A stretch of DNA of 64,000 nucleotides from an uncultured Flavobacteriales bacterium (lineage in GTDB: Bacteria; Bacteroidota; Bacteroidia; Flavobacteriales_D; Crocinitomicaceae), in assembly GCA_903945495.1 (NCBI GenBank), contig CAJAVU010000002.1:1-64000 (forward strand). The letters are read 5' to 3'. The stretch's first letter is position 1. Every line of letters begins with the position of its first letter. This document shows, piece after piece, positions 38,917 to 48,338 of the stretch. Both the position numbers and the translations under genes were made by a program. The notes below the pieces were generated by a model that was given only the letters and a program-made list of their open reading frames with translations, ran no database searches and had not been told where the DNA came from.

Positions 38917-41900
38917 ATGGATAAATTCCTACGCGCATTTTTTTCAATCGGAGCAATGTCTTTGGGCTTGCTAGCATTTCTGGTTTCAATTGGATTAGCA
39001 ACGTTTTTGGAATCAATGTATGATACGCAAACAGCAAAGATTATAATTTACAACGCTAGTTGGTTTGAGCTATTATTAGTTTATTTAGGGCTCAATTTAA
39101 TTGCAAATATTTTCCGATACAAAATGTATCAACGCGAAAAAATCGCAATGTTCATGTTCCACCTTTCATTCATCGTTATTTTAATTGGAGCAGGAATTAC
39201 GCGCTATTTCAGTTTTGAAGGATTAATGTTGATTCGTGAAGGTGAAAAGAGCAATTTTATTTATTCTTCTGATCCATATGTTTGGATGAAAATCAACGAT
39301 GGGAAATTGCAATATACGTTCAGCGAAAAACATTTCATGTCTGAACAAACAGATAATTACTTTGAAATTCCAATTGAGTTCCCAAATCATAAAACGCCCA
39401 TCAACATCGAATATGTGCGTTTCGATAAAAAGATGATAGATTCATTGGTGATCGATAAAAAATTCAATACGGTTGCTTTAGAGATTGTTACAGATGGAAT
39501 GCAATCGAACTATGTTGCACAAGGTGGATTTTTGATGGCAGGAGATTTAGCCATTTCTTTTGAGAAAAAGGATGCAATGCCAGGCGTACATTTATTCCGT
39601 AGAGGAAATAAAATCATGGTAAAATCAGCCGTTCCGATGCGTTATTTGCCTATGGCAGAAATGCAAAAAGCACGTCAGTCTGGACAACAAGTTTCCGATT
39701 CGTTGTTTGTTGAAATTCCTGCAGATACCTTGGTTCCATTCCAAACAACTACATTGTACCAAATTGGAAATCAGCAAATCGTATTCAAAAGTGTTGTGCA
39801 AAATGCGAAGAAAATGTTATTGCCTTCAGGAAATAAAAATGTTGGATTGGATTATTTAACACTGAAAATCACAGACGGTAATCAATCGAAAATCGTTCAA
39901 TTGGAAGGTGGAGCGGGCTCAATTCCAACGCATGAAGTCTTTGCATTTGGTGGATTAACCTATGAAATGGAATACGGACCAATGAAAATTGAATTACCAT
40001 TCTATGTAGCTTGTCGAGATTTTCAATTAGACCGTTATCCCGGTTCTTCATCACCTAGTTCTTTTGCAAGTGATGTGACAGTAATTGATGAGAAAAACAA
40101 GCATACACACGATCAACATATATTCATGAACAATGTTATGGATTATGGTGGTTATCGATTCTTTCAGTCGAGTTATGATCAAGATGAAAAAGGAACGCGT
40201 TTGAGCGTTAACCACGATTGGTTGGGAACAAATGTCACGTATATCGGTTATTTGTTGATGTCAATTGGAATGATTATGTCTTTGTTTGCAAGAGTTGGAC
40301 GATTTAAAGAACTAAACGGTTTATTAAAAAAATCAAGAGAAAAACGCCAAAGTTTAATGAATATACTTGTTTTGGCTGTTTCTGTGGCTTTTGGGTCAAC
40401 TGGATTTTCGCAAGAGCACGATCATGCCGATCATGACCATTCTGCACATGAACAAACTGCAACTCAGCAACCAAAGGCAGCTCCGGTAAAAGCAATTTAC
40501 CGTGTCATTTCTGAAGAACATTCAAACGAGTTGGCTACATTATTGGTTCAAGATTTTCAAGGTCGAATCATCCCGATGCATACCATGTGTGATCAATTGT
40601 TGAGAAAAATTTATCGCTCAAACAAATACAAAGATTACAACGCTGTGCAAACGATTATGAGTATGCACATGTATCCAAGTTATTGGATGGATCAAAAAGT
40701 GATTCAAGTTCCAGCTGTGGTTCGAAATGAATTGAAGGTTGGGGAATATGCATCCTTCAGAGAATTGGCAGACGTGAATGGCCAATTCAAAGCAATGAAA
40801 AAATACACTGAAGCTCATCAACGTTTGGATAAGCAACGTGATGAGTTTGATAAAAAATTGATTAAAGTAGTTGAGAAGTTTGAGGTTGTACAGGCAATCT
40901 TCAGTTGGCAGTATATGAAGTTGTTGCCAGTTAAAAAGGACCCAACAAAAACGTGGCATGTTCCATTGTCTCAGGAGGTAATGCAGTTGGACTCAAATTC
41001 ATCAATGAAAGCATTGCGCTATATTGCAGGATTAGACGAAGCAGCTAAATCTAATCAATATGGTCAAGTAAATGATTTATTGGTTCAATTGAAAAGCTAT
41101 CAACGTTCCGAAGCAGGTGAAATTTGTCCTTCTGAATCAAAAGTGAATATTGAAATTAGTTACAATAAAATGGGGATTTTCAAAAATTCCATGTATAGTT
41201 ATTTAATGCTAGGGTTTGTTTTACTAATTGTTTTCTTCATTCGAATTTTTACGCAACCAACTTTAGCCGCCGAAAAAAAATTCAAAATAATCGGTCGTAT
41301 TTTTATTGGTTTGTTGATTGTCATTTTTGCCTATCACGGAACTGGTTTAGGTTTTAGATGGTACATTTCAGGTCATGCTCCATGGAGTAATGGCTATGAA
41401 GCTGTTGTCTTTATTGCCTGGGTTTCGATGATTGCTGGTTTTGTTTTTGCAAAGAAGAACCCTGTTGTAATTGCCGTAGCAGCGATATTGGCTTTCTTCC
41501 TGATTTTTGTTTCGGAAATGAATTTATTGGATCCAGAAATTACTCCATTACAACCAGTTTTGAAATCGTATTGGTTGATGATTCACGTTGCAATTATCAC
41601 AGGTAGTTATGGTTTCTTGGGATTAAGTGCAATTTTAGGATTCATTAATCTGACTTTGTACATTACAAGAGGAACGAAAAGCAATCAAACCATTAATTTA
41701 AACATCAATGAAATTACCTATGTTTCTGAGTTGACAATGACGATTGGATTGTTCATGCTAACCATCGGAACATTCTTAGGTGGTGTTTGGGCGAACGAAT
41801 CGTGGGGAAGATACTGGGGCTGGGATGCGAAAGAAACTTGGGCTCTTGTTTCAGTGCTAGTGTATGCGATTATTTTACATTTACGTTACATTCCAGGATT

Positions 41901-42144
41901 AAAAAGCAAGTTTACCTTTAACATGGCAAGTTTATGGGGATTCTCAGCAATTCTATTTACCTTCTTTGGAGTAAACTTTGTATTAGGCGGATTACATTCG
42001 TATGCGCAAGGAGATAGCATTTTGAAATTCCCAAGTTGGTTGAAATACATTATTTTTGGTTTCTTTGTTTTTTCTGCAATCGCCGCATTCATCAATTTGA
42101 AGTACAACAAGAAGATGAAAGCTGAATTAGAAAAAGAGTTTTAA
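38917..42144 (+). CDS. ccsBA: Fused ResB/CcsA cytochrome c biogenesis protein
   Basis: About 1075 residues from ATG 38917 (MDKFLRAFFSIGAMSLGLLAFLVSIGLATFLESMYDT). The N-terminal half is ResB-like, with helices and a large periplasmic domain, closing with a helix around residue 450. A second signal-like helix (LMNILVLAVSVAFGSTGFSQ) leads into the His-rich EHDHADHDHSAHEQ near residue 508. The C-terminal half is CcsA-like with the heme motif WGRYWGWDAKETW near residue 970 and flanking conserved histidines. It carries heme out and attaches it to apocytochrome c (System II). Confidence 0.92.
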   Translation: MDKFLRAFFSIGAMSLGLLAFLVSIGLATFLESMYDTQTAKIIIYNASWFELLLVYLGLNLIANIFRYKMYQREKIAMFMFHLSFIVILIGAGITRYFSFEGLMLIREGEKSNFIYSSDPYVWMKINDGKLQYTFSEKHFMSEQTDNYFEIPIEFPNHKTPINIEYVRFDKKMIDSLVIDKKFNTVALEIVTDGMQSNYVAQGGFLMAGDLAISFEKKDAMPGVHLFRRGNKIMVKSAVPMRYLPMAEMQKARQSGQQVSDSLFVEIPADTLVPFQTTTLYQIGNQQIVFKSVVQNAKKMLLPSGNKNVGLDYLTLKITDGNQSKIVQLEGGAGSIPTHEVFAFGGLTYEMEYGPMKIELPFYVACRDFQLDRYPGSSSPSSFASDVTVIDEKNKHTHDQHIFMNNVMDYGGYRFFQSSYDQDEKGTRLSVNHDWLGTNVTYIGYLLMSIGMIMSLFARVGRFKELNGLLKKSREKRQSLMNILVLAVSVAFGSTGFSQEHDHADHDHSAHEQTATQQPKAAPVKAIYRVISEEHSNELATLLVQDFQGRIIPMHTMCDQLLRKIYRSNKYKDYNAVQTIMSMHMYPSYWMDQKVIQVPAVVRNELKVGEYASFRELADVNGQFKAMKKYTEAHQRLDKQRDEFDKKLIKVVEKFEVVQAIFSWQYMKLLPVKKDPTKTWHVPLSQEVMQLDSNSSMKALRYIAGLDEAAKSNQYGQVNDLLVQLKSYQRSEAGEICPSESKVNIEISYNKMGIFKNSMYSYLMLGFVLLIVFFIRIFTQPTLAAEKKFKIIGRIFIGLLIVIFAYHGTGLGFRWYISGHAPWSNGYEAVVFIAWVSMIAGFVFAKKNPVVIAVAAILAFFLIFVSEMNLLDPEITPLQPVLKSYWLMIHVAIITGSYGFLGLSAILGFINLTLYITRGTKSNQTINLNINEITYVSELTMTIGLFMLTIGTFLGGVWANESWGRYWGWDAKETWALVSVLVYAIILHLRYIPGLKSKFTFNMASLWGFSAILFTFFGVNFVLGGLHSYAQGDSILKFPSWLKYIIFGFFVFSAIAAFINLKYNKKMKAELEKEF

Positions 42145-42166
42145 TAACGCTTATAGAAAGTTACTG

Positions 42167-42883
42167 ATGAAATTAGACATTTTAGCGTTTGCAGCACATC
42201 CAGATGATATTGAGTTGTCAGCGGCTGGAACGTTGATGAAACACATTGCTCAAGGTAAAACTGTTGGAATTATTGATTTAACTCAAGGAGAATTGGGATC
42301 AAGGGGCACGATTGAAACGCGCTATGAAGAAGCTGATGCGGCATCTAAAATCATTGGGATTTCTGCACGTGTCAATTTAAAAATGGCCGATGGATTTTTC
42401 AATGATTCTGAAGAAAACAAGCGTTTGGTTATTGAACAAATTCGACGTTTTCAGCCGAAAGTGGTTCTTGCAAATGCTATCGAAGATCGTCATCCTGATC
42501 ATGGACGCGCAGCGAAGTTGGTTTCTGAAGCATGCTTCTTGGCTGGATTAAGAAAAATTGAAACGGTTTGGGAAGGTGAAAGTCAATTGGCGCATCGCCC
42601 AAAAGCTGTTTATCACTACATCCAAGATCATTATTTAAAAGCTGATTTTTGTGTTGACGTAACAGAATTTATTGATCGAAAAATCGAAGCAATTAAAGCG
42701 TATAAAACCCAATTTTACGATCCAAATTCAAAGGAGCCAATCACTCCTATATCTGGTGAAGAATTCTTTGATTTTATTAAAGGAAGAATGATGCAATACG
42801 GTCGACCAATCGGCGCTAAATATGCAGAAGGTTTTACGGTTGAACGTGAACTTGGAATAAATTCGTTCGACGACCTAATTTAA
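42167..42883 (+). CDS. bshB1: Bacillithiol biosynthesis deacetylase BshB1
   Basis: 238 residues. LDILAFAAHPDDIELSAAGTLMKHI carries the zinc motif HPDD (AAHPDDIE), and later comes EDRHPDHGRAAKLVSEACFLAGL. These match BshB1 of the LmbE/PIG-L family, which removes acetyl from GlcNAc-malate in bacillithiol synthesis. Bacillithiol is found in many Bacteroidota. No bshA or bshC in the window. 22 bases after ccsBA, probably the same transcript. Confidence 0.93.
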   Translation: MKLDILAFAAHPDDIELSAAGTLMKHIAQGKTVGIIDLTQGELGSRGTIETRYEEADAASKIIGISARVNLKMADGFFNDSEENKRLVIEQIRRFQPKVVLANAIEDRHPDHGRAAKLVSEACFLAGLRKIETVWEGESQLAHRPKAVYHYIQDHYLKADFCVDVTEFIDRKIEAIKAYKTQFYDPNSKEPITPISGEEFFDFIKGRMMQYGRPIGAKYAEGFTVERELGINSFDDLI

Positions 42884-42901
42884 TTGAACCACTCATACAA
42901 C

Positions 42902-42931
42902 TTTTTGTTGTAAATGATAGTCATAGTATTG
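42902..42931 (+). promoter_or_regulatory. Possible promoter of the PKD/T9SS gene
   Basis: TTTTTG, 16 bases, then TAGTATTG (one mismatch to TAnnTTTG), 18 bases before ATG 42950. It makes the track start at 42914 unlikely. Confidence 0.35.
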
Positions 42932-42949
42932 ACTACAAAAATTAAGAAA

Positions 42950-44746
42950 ATGAAATTGTTTTTAAGTGCTTTAACCTTAATAGTTGGCTTTACAAGTTAT
43001 TCTCAGTGCAATGGTAATGAACCAGTGATAGATTTGGGAAATGATACAGTATTGTGTAATGGTCAAAGTTTGTATTTATCAGCACCAGCCGGTTTTGATT
43101 TTTATAATTGGTCAAATGGAACATCTCTAAATAATATTACTGTCAATGCAGCTGGAACATATTCTGTGGTTGGAAGCGTTGTTGGTACAAATACCATTTT
43201 AAATGGCAATTTTAGCGGTGGAACAACTGCAGCAGCAAATAACTTCACAACTGCGTATAATCCTGGAACAGGTGGGACGTATGGTCTTTTATCGAACGAA
43301 GGACAGTATGCAATTTCTACATCACCTAGTTTAGTACACAACAACTTTTCTGTTTGCGGGGATCATACGACTGGAACTGGTAATATGTTGATTGCGAATG
43401 GATCGGGCTTTGCGAATACAATTGTGTGGTCACAAACTGTTACTGTTACTCCAGGTGTTAATTATGTTTTTTCGTTTTGGGAGGCAAATGCTTTGAATGC
43501 TGTTGAGGTATCAAGCTTACAGTTATACATCAATAATGTTCCAATTTCTTCCATTGTACCAACTTCAACAACTGCTTGTACTTGGCTACAAAACACAGGT
43601 TTTTGGAACTCAGGAGGAGCAACAACAGCTATTCTTTCTATTGTAAATCAAAGTACTTTAACTTCTGGAAATGATTTTGCAATCGATGACATCTTTTTCG
43701 CACCGGTATGCACGTCAACGGATACAATTAACGTACAAGTTGAAAATGTCATCATTAACGCTGGTCCAGATTTAACGTACTGTGCGAATGAAACAGGTTT
43801 GATTACCGCTACTACAAATGTTCCTATTGCAACTTGGTCTTGGGGATCTGGACAAACTGTTCCAACCGTAGTTCCTGATATTTCAGGTTTGTATCAAGTT
43901 GTTGCAACAAGTGTAAATGGATGTGTTGGAATTGATGGTGCTCAAGTAACGATAATACCGATCAATTGGACGATTTCTGATGTAATTTCAGGACCAACAG
44001 ATTGTGGAGCAAATAGCGGTTATGTTTCTGCAATAACAGGAGGAACGTTTAATGATCCAGCTGCTTATACATGGTCTGGACCAGGTGCTAATAGTTCCAA
44101 TCAAATAAATGCTTCTGTATGGCAAGATTTATCTGTTGGTTGGTACTACCTAGAAGTTGAATCCGATGGTTGTTATCAGTATGACTCAGTTCAAGTTGTG
44201 CCAAGCAATCCGCCTTCAGCAGCCCTGACAGCTTCTCCAATTTCAGGTTATTATCCGTTGACCGTGAATTTTCAAAATAATAGTCAGAATGCAGATGAAT
44301 TTTTCTGGAATTTTGGAAATGGAAATGTTCAAAACGAAACAACAACAGTATCACAAAACCAAGTATATGATACTACGGGTGTTTATACCGTGATGTTAGT
44401 CGCAGGAAATGGCGCTTGCTCTGATACAGCTTATGTAACGATTAATGTTTTAGAGCCACCAGTTTTTGTTCCTGTAGATTTAGAAACGGCAAATGTATTT
44501 ACACCAAACAATGATGGTGTAAATGATGTTTTCCAATTTAACATGTTAAACATAGTGGAGATTGAACTTACGATTTTAAATCGTTGGGGAAATGTGATGT
44601 ATACCACGACAGATGTAAATGCAGGTTGGAATGGGAAAAGTAACGGTATAAATGCAGAACCAGGAGTTTATTTTTACACTTTTAAAGCCAAAGGAGCTCA
44701 AGGTGAACCTTTCCAAGGACAAGGATTTATCCATTTAGTTCGTTGA
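42950..44746 (+). CDS. Secreted PKD-domain protein with type B T9SS sorting domain
   Basis: Start set at ATG 42950, giving signal peptide MKLFLSALTLIVGFTSYSQ. Then come Ig-like beta repeats (DLGNDTVLCNGQSLYLSAP, DFYNWSNGTSLNNITVNAAGTYSV), a lectin/CBM-like segment around residues 75-240, and a PKD domain (VNFQNNSQNADEFFWNFGNG, YDTTGVYTVMLVAGNG). The C-terminus is the gliding-motility-associated (type B) sorting domain: ANVFTPNNDGVNDVFQF, LNRWGNVMYTT, GVYFYTFKAKG. A surface or released protein, substrate unknown. Confidence 0.88.
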   Translation: MKLFLSALTLIVGFTSYSQCNGNEPVIDLGNDTVLCNGQSLYLSAPAGFDFYNWSNGTSLNNITVNAAGTYSVVGSVVGTNTILNGNFSGGTTAAANNFTTAYNPGTGGTYGLLSNEGQYAISTSPSLVHNNFSVCGDHTTGTGNMLIANGSGFANTIVWSQTVTVTPGVNYVFSFWEANALNAVEVSSLQLYINNVPISSIVPTSTTACTWLQNTGFWNSGGATTAILSIVNQSTLTSGNDFAIDDIFFAPVCTSTDTINVQVENVIINAGPDLTYCANETGLITATTNVPIATWSWGSGQTVPTVVPDISGLYQVVATSVNGCVGIDGAQVTIIPINWTISDVISGPTDCGANSGYVSAITGGTFNDPAAYTWSGPGANSSNQINASVWQDLSVGWYYLEVESDGCYQYDSVQVVPSNPPSAALTASPISGYYPLTVNFQNNSQNADEFFWNFGNGNVQNETTTVSQNQVYDTTGVYTVMLVAGNGACSDTAYVTINVLEPPVFVPVDLETANVFTPNNDGVNDVFQFNMLNIVEIELTILNRWGNVMYTTTDVNAGWNGKSNGINAEPGVYFYTFKAKGAQGEPFQGQGFIHLVR

Positions 44747-44810
44747 TGAATGTAACTTACATTACCTTTCAAGTGATTCAAAAATCGTCTTTTTGTAATA
44801 AATAGAACGT

Positions 44811-45419
44811 ATGGAATCTAGAAAGCAGCATTGGGAAACGGTTTACGAAACTAAAACACCAGAACAAGTCAGTTGGACGCAGGAAAAGCCTGAAGGGTCA
44901 TTGAAATTTATTCATGATTTAGGTTTAGATAAAGATGCTTCAATTATTGATATCGGTGGAGGAGATAGCAAGTTGGTTGATTTTTTACTTGCAGATGGTT
45001 ATTCAGATGTAACAGTTCTAGATATTTCGGGAAAAGCAATTGAACGTGCTAAAAAACGTTTAGGAATGCTTGCCGACAAAGTAACATGGATTGAATCAGA
45101 TATTAATGATTTTGTTCCCTCAAGAACATATTCTATCTGGCATGATCGCGCAGCCTTTCATTTCTTAACCTCAACCGAAGAACAAGAAAGGTATGTCAAA
45201 TTAGTTAATTCGTCAGTCACAGACTTTTTGGTAATTGGTACTTTTTCAGAGGATGGTCCATTAAAATGTAGCGGACTAGAAATTCAACAATATTCTGAAT
45301 CAACAATGGTTGATCAGTTTAGAGGATTTGAAAAAATCAAATGTGAATATGAAAACCACTTAACACCATTTGATACGATTCAAAATTTCATTTTTTGCAG
45401 TTTTAAGAAACTTGGATGA
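44811..45419 (+). CDS. Class I SAM-dependent methyltransferase
   Basis: 202 residues. N-terminal HWETVYETKTPEQVSWTQEKPEGSL is typical of a methyltransferase group common in many bacteria, followed by the SAM motif SIIDIGGGDSKLVDFLL and TVLDISGKAIERAKKRL, then YSIWHDRAAFHFLTSTEEQERYV. Substrate unknown; relatives have been linked to thiol or metalloid methylation by annotation only. Its last 17 bases overlap the facing GreA-like gene. Confidence 0.8.
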   Translation: MESRKQHWETVYETKTPEQVSWTQEKPEGSLKFIHDLGLDKDASIIDIGGGDSKLVDFLLADGYSDVTVLDISGKAIERAKKRLGMLADKVTWIESDINDFVPSRTYSIWHDRAAFHFLTSTEEQERYVKLVNSSVTDFLVIGTFSEDGPLKCSGLEIQQYSESTMVDQFRGFEKIKCEYENHLTPFDTIQNFIFCSFKKLG

Positions 45420-45867
45420 TTTCAATATTTTTCCCTTGCCATTCAATTTGTTCTCCTTGTTGTTTTCCAAGTAATAATTGACAAACGGGTGCCATTGGAG
45501 TGATGCAAAATACGCTTGTATCTTCAAATTGAAATGCGCCAATTCCGATTGAAATAAAAAACAAGCCATTCGTTGTTTCGACAAGACTTCCAAGTTCTAT
45601 TTTTTCATGGCTTTTATCAGGTTGTATGCGGAAAAGAATTTCTTTTAGTTTAGTTATTTCTGCAATTTGACTTCCAATCTTTTCTTGCTCCAATTGAGCC
45701 ATAGCTCTTCCAGTTTCATGTTTATCACCAGCAGTGGATTTCGTTTCATTGGCAGTTGAATCCAATGCGTCATTCAGTGAATCTTGAAGATTCGCAGAAC
45801 GTTTTTCAACTTCTTGGATAAGTGCAGAATGCAGTTTCTGTTTAAATGTATTATTGATGGTTGTCAA
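45403..45867 (-). CDS. GreA/GreB C-terminal-domain protein
   Basis: 154 residues. N-terminal helical part with the acidic ETKSTAGDKHETGRAMAQLEQEKI, typical of a Bacteroidota family often mislabelled '3-oxoacyl-ACP synthase', then a GreA-type beta domain (IELGSLVETTNGLFFISIGIG, VFCITPMAPVCQLLLGKQQGEQIEWQGKNIEIIQV). Probably binds RNA polymerase secondary channel like Gre/Rnk proteins; inference. Third gene behind a GT4 and a flippase, one base after the flippase stop. Confidence 0.72.
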   Translation of the reverse strand: MTTINNTFKQKLHSALIQEVEKRSANLQDSLNDALDSTANETKSTAGDKHETGRAMAQLEQEKIGSQIAEITKLKEILFRIQPDKSHEKIELGSLVETTNGLFFISIGIGAFQFEDTSVFCITPMAPVCQLLLGKQQGEQIEWQGKNIEIIQVS

Positions 45868-45868
45868 A

Positions 45869-47128
45869 TTATGTCGTTTGTTCGGTGAAAAAGATTTTTA
45901 AAGAACCAATTGATGGAACCAACTCTCTAAATTTGGTTTTGCTTTGTTTTTTAAATTGATAAACAAGGTAAATGAGCATAATGAAATAGCTTATGCTTGT
46001 GGCAATTCCTGCACCAATAGACCCAAGAATTGGCACCAATAAAATACCTGAAATAACCGTAGTAACGTTACCGATAACAGATCCAAAGATGTTTAATTTA
46101 TTTAGACCGATCCCAGTGAAATAATGATTAATAATCGTGAAATAGGATAATTCTAACACTGCGATACTTAAGGAAAATAGAATAGGTCTGAGGTTGTTAA
46201 AATCCGTTCCGAATAAAAATGTAAAAAAGTTCGTTGGAAGTAATAGTAAGATGACGATCAATGGGAAGGTTGCTAAAAAGCTCAAATGTAAGCTTACTAG
46301 TGTGATTCGCTTTTTTTCATGAACATCTTCCGTATTAACTAATCTTGAGTATTGAAACGTAGCGATGCTTTTACAAACAATCCAAATGGCTTCCGAGATT
46401 GAAATTGCTACAGAGAAAATACCCAATTCAGACTTACCTTTCAGTTTTTCAATTAAGAAAAAGCAAAAACGATAATTAATCATCTGCGATATATTATTCA
46501 GCTGAATTTGAAATCCGAATTTGAAAAAGTCAGAGATTAATGTTGATGTGGAATTTCTCTCAGAATTTGTTTGTGAGCAAAGTGGAATTAACCAGAAAAG
46601 ACTGATTAAAAAAGGCAAACTGTAACTGGCTAAATAAGCGTAAAACGTTACTTCTATACTGATTGTACCGTACACATAAAACCACATCAATAAAGTACCA
46701 ATCAACGTTATAGACTTGATTATTTCCAAGTAATTGAATGAAGCTATTTTCTCTTTGCCCAATAACAGCGATTGCGAACTAGTTAATGCACCTTGAAACA
46801 AACTGAGTATCAAAAGAAAGTTGAAATGATCTTCTTCAATCAAATGAATTTCTAAAAAGAATGTTGTCAAGAGAAGACTTAGAAGAATCGAAAAAACATT
46901 TGATACCAATGTTAACTTCAAGAATGAATAACGAGGAGTTAAAAAGGTCAAGGAAGAACCATTAAAAATCCCTTGTATTAATCCGATAATTGAAATGTTT
47001 AAAAGCATTAATGCGATTTCACCCCTTGCTGAAGAACCTAATTCTTTCGAGGTAATAATCACAATCAGAAATCCAATTCCAGTAGTGAAAACTTTAGATA
47101 ATATGGTTCCGATTACTTTTAGAAGCAT
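45869..47128 (-). CDS. Polysaccharide flippase (Wzx-like)
   Basis: 419 residues with about twelve membrane segments. N-terminus LLKVIGTILSKVFTTGIGFLIVIITSKELGSSARGEIALMLLNISIIGLIQGIF is the usual flippase start, with a polar face in helix 1. Start overlaps the GT4 stop (TAATG). It is distinct in sequence from the flippase at 13.8 kb, so the organism has at least two such exporters. Confidence 0.75.
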   Translation of the reverse strand: MLLKVIGTILSKVFTTGIGFLIVIITSKELGSSARGEIALMLLNISIIGLIQGIFNGSSLTFLTPRYSFLKLTLVSNVFSILLSLLLTTFFLEIHLIEEDHFNFLLILSLFQGALTSSQSLLLGKEKIASFNYLEIIKSITLIGTLLMWFYVYGTISIEVTFYAYLASYSLPFLISLFWLIPLCSQTNSERNSTSTLISDFFKFGFQIQLNNISQMINYRFCFFLIEKLKGKSELGIFSVAISISEAIWIVCKSIATFQYSRLVNTEDVHEKKRITLVSLHLSFLATFPLIVILLLLPTNFFTFLFGTDFNNLRPILFSLSIAVLELSYFTIINHYFTGIGLNKLNIFGSVIGNVTTVISGILLVPILGSIGAGIATSISYFIMLIYLVYQFKKQSKTKFRELVPSIGSLKIFFTEQTT

Positions 47129-48303
47129 TAATTTTGAGCTAAAACTTTGCGATAAACAGTATCAAACGATTTCCCAACAGACTGATAACTAAAATGAGCT
47201 TCAGCGTATTGTCGTATTTCATCCTTATTAAACACGATTTCGGTATTCAAAAATTGAACGATTGCTTTTTCCAATTGATCTTCATTTCTTGGTTCTACTA
47301 AAATACCATTTTGAGAATTAACATGTTCGGGAATTCCGTTCACGTTGCTAGAAATTACAGGTATTCCAGTCATCAATGATTCAGCAATCACACAAGGGAA
47401 ATTTTCATAATTACTAAACATCAGTAAAGCATCACTTTGTTCTAACATTTCGGCAATTTCGATTGTCGTTTTCGTAGAATGAAAACTGATAAACGCTTCA
47501 CAACCCAATGATTTCACAAGTTCCTTTGCGTATAAAGTGTCTCCATCGCTCACAATATCCAAATGAAAATCAGTTCGATAGTTTGAAATTCTTTTTAAGG
47601 TATTGATTATGCCTGTTAAATTCTTGTGCGGGTCAAATCCCGTTGAAATGTGAATTAGTTTAATTTGGGAACCTTGAAGTGCCGTTTTGAGCTTGAATTT
47701 GTGTTCATCTACCACGTTAGAAATGATTTCAAATTGACTTGCTGGTGCCAATTGTTTCATGTAATTCTTTAAGTTTTCACTAACAGGAAGTAAAACACTC
47801 GCATTTTGAATGATGAGTTTACACAGTTTTAAGACGGAATAGGGATACGCGTGTTCACTATCTACATGAAGTCCTGTTGAATTTTCAGTGATAACGTATG
47901 GAATATTTTCTTTGCGTTTTAGATGCAATGCCCATGTTCCGAGTGGATAAACAATATTGAGATGAACAATGTCTGGTTTACCTGTAGAGTTCTTAATTTC
48001 AGAATAAACTTTTTTAAAGGCTTTTTTTTGAACGAAATAACCTCTTATTTTATTTAGAAATTTTATTCTGTATGTTGATTTTGGATAATACACAATGTAT
48101 TCCGTGATGCCATTTTTCGACTCTTTGTCAATAACGATTTTATCGACAGATGGACTCGAGAACATGGCAAGTACTGTGACATCGTTAAATTTTCCAGCTG
48201 ATTCAGCGTGTTTTTGAACAAAATTACCTAATGTAGGATTTGTAGTATTCGGATACCACGAACAAAGTGTTAAGACATTAAGCTTTTTTGTAGCATTACT
48301 CAT
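47128..48303 (-). CDS. Glycosyltransferase family 4
   Basis: 391 residues, GT-B fold. N-terminal LNVLTLCSWYPNTTNPTLGNFVQKHAESAGKFNDVTVLAMF, typical of GT4; donor domain KLIHISTGFDPHKNLTGII, LLMFSNYENFPCVIAESLMTGIPVISSNVNGIPEHV with the EX7E-type acidic pair. First gene of the GT4-flippase-GreA-like unit. Adds a sugar to a surface glycan; specificity unknown. Confidence 0.82.
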   Translation of the reverse strand: MSNATKKLNVLTLCSWYPNTTNPTLGNFVQKHAESAGKFNDVTVLAMFSSPSVDKIVIDKESKNGITEYIVYYPKSTYRIKFLNKIRGYFVQKKAFKKVYSEIKNSTGKPDIVHLNIVYPLGTWALHLKRKENIPYVITENSTGLHVDSEHAYPYSVLKLCKLIIQNASVLLPVSENLKNYMKQLAPASQFEIISNVVDEHKFKLKTALQGSQIKLIHISTGFDPHKNLTGIINTLKRISNYRTDFHLDIVSDGDTLYAKELVKSLGCEAFISFHSTKTTIEIAEMLEQSDALLMFSNYENFPCVIAESLMTGIPVISSNVNGIPEHVNSQNGILVEPRNEDQLEKAIVQFLNTEIVFNKDEIRQYAEAHFSYQSVGKSFDTVYRKVLAQN

Positions 48304-48338
48304 AAGGTGATTTTACTTGAAGCTACTAAATTAAGAAT

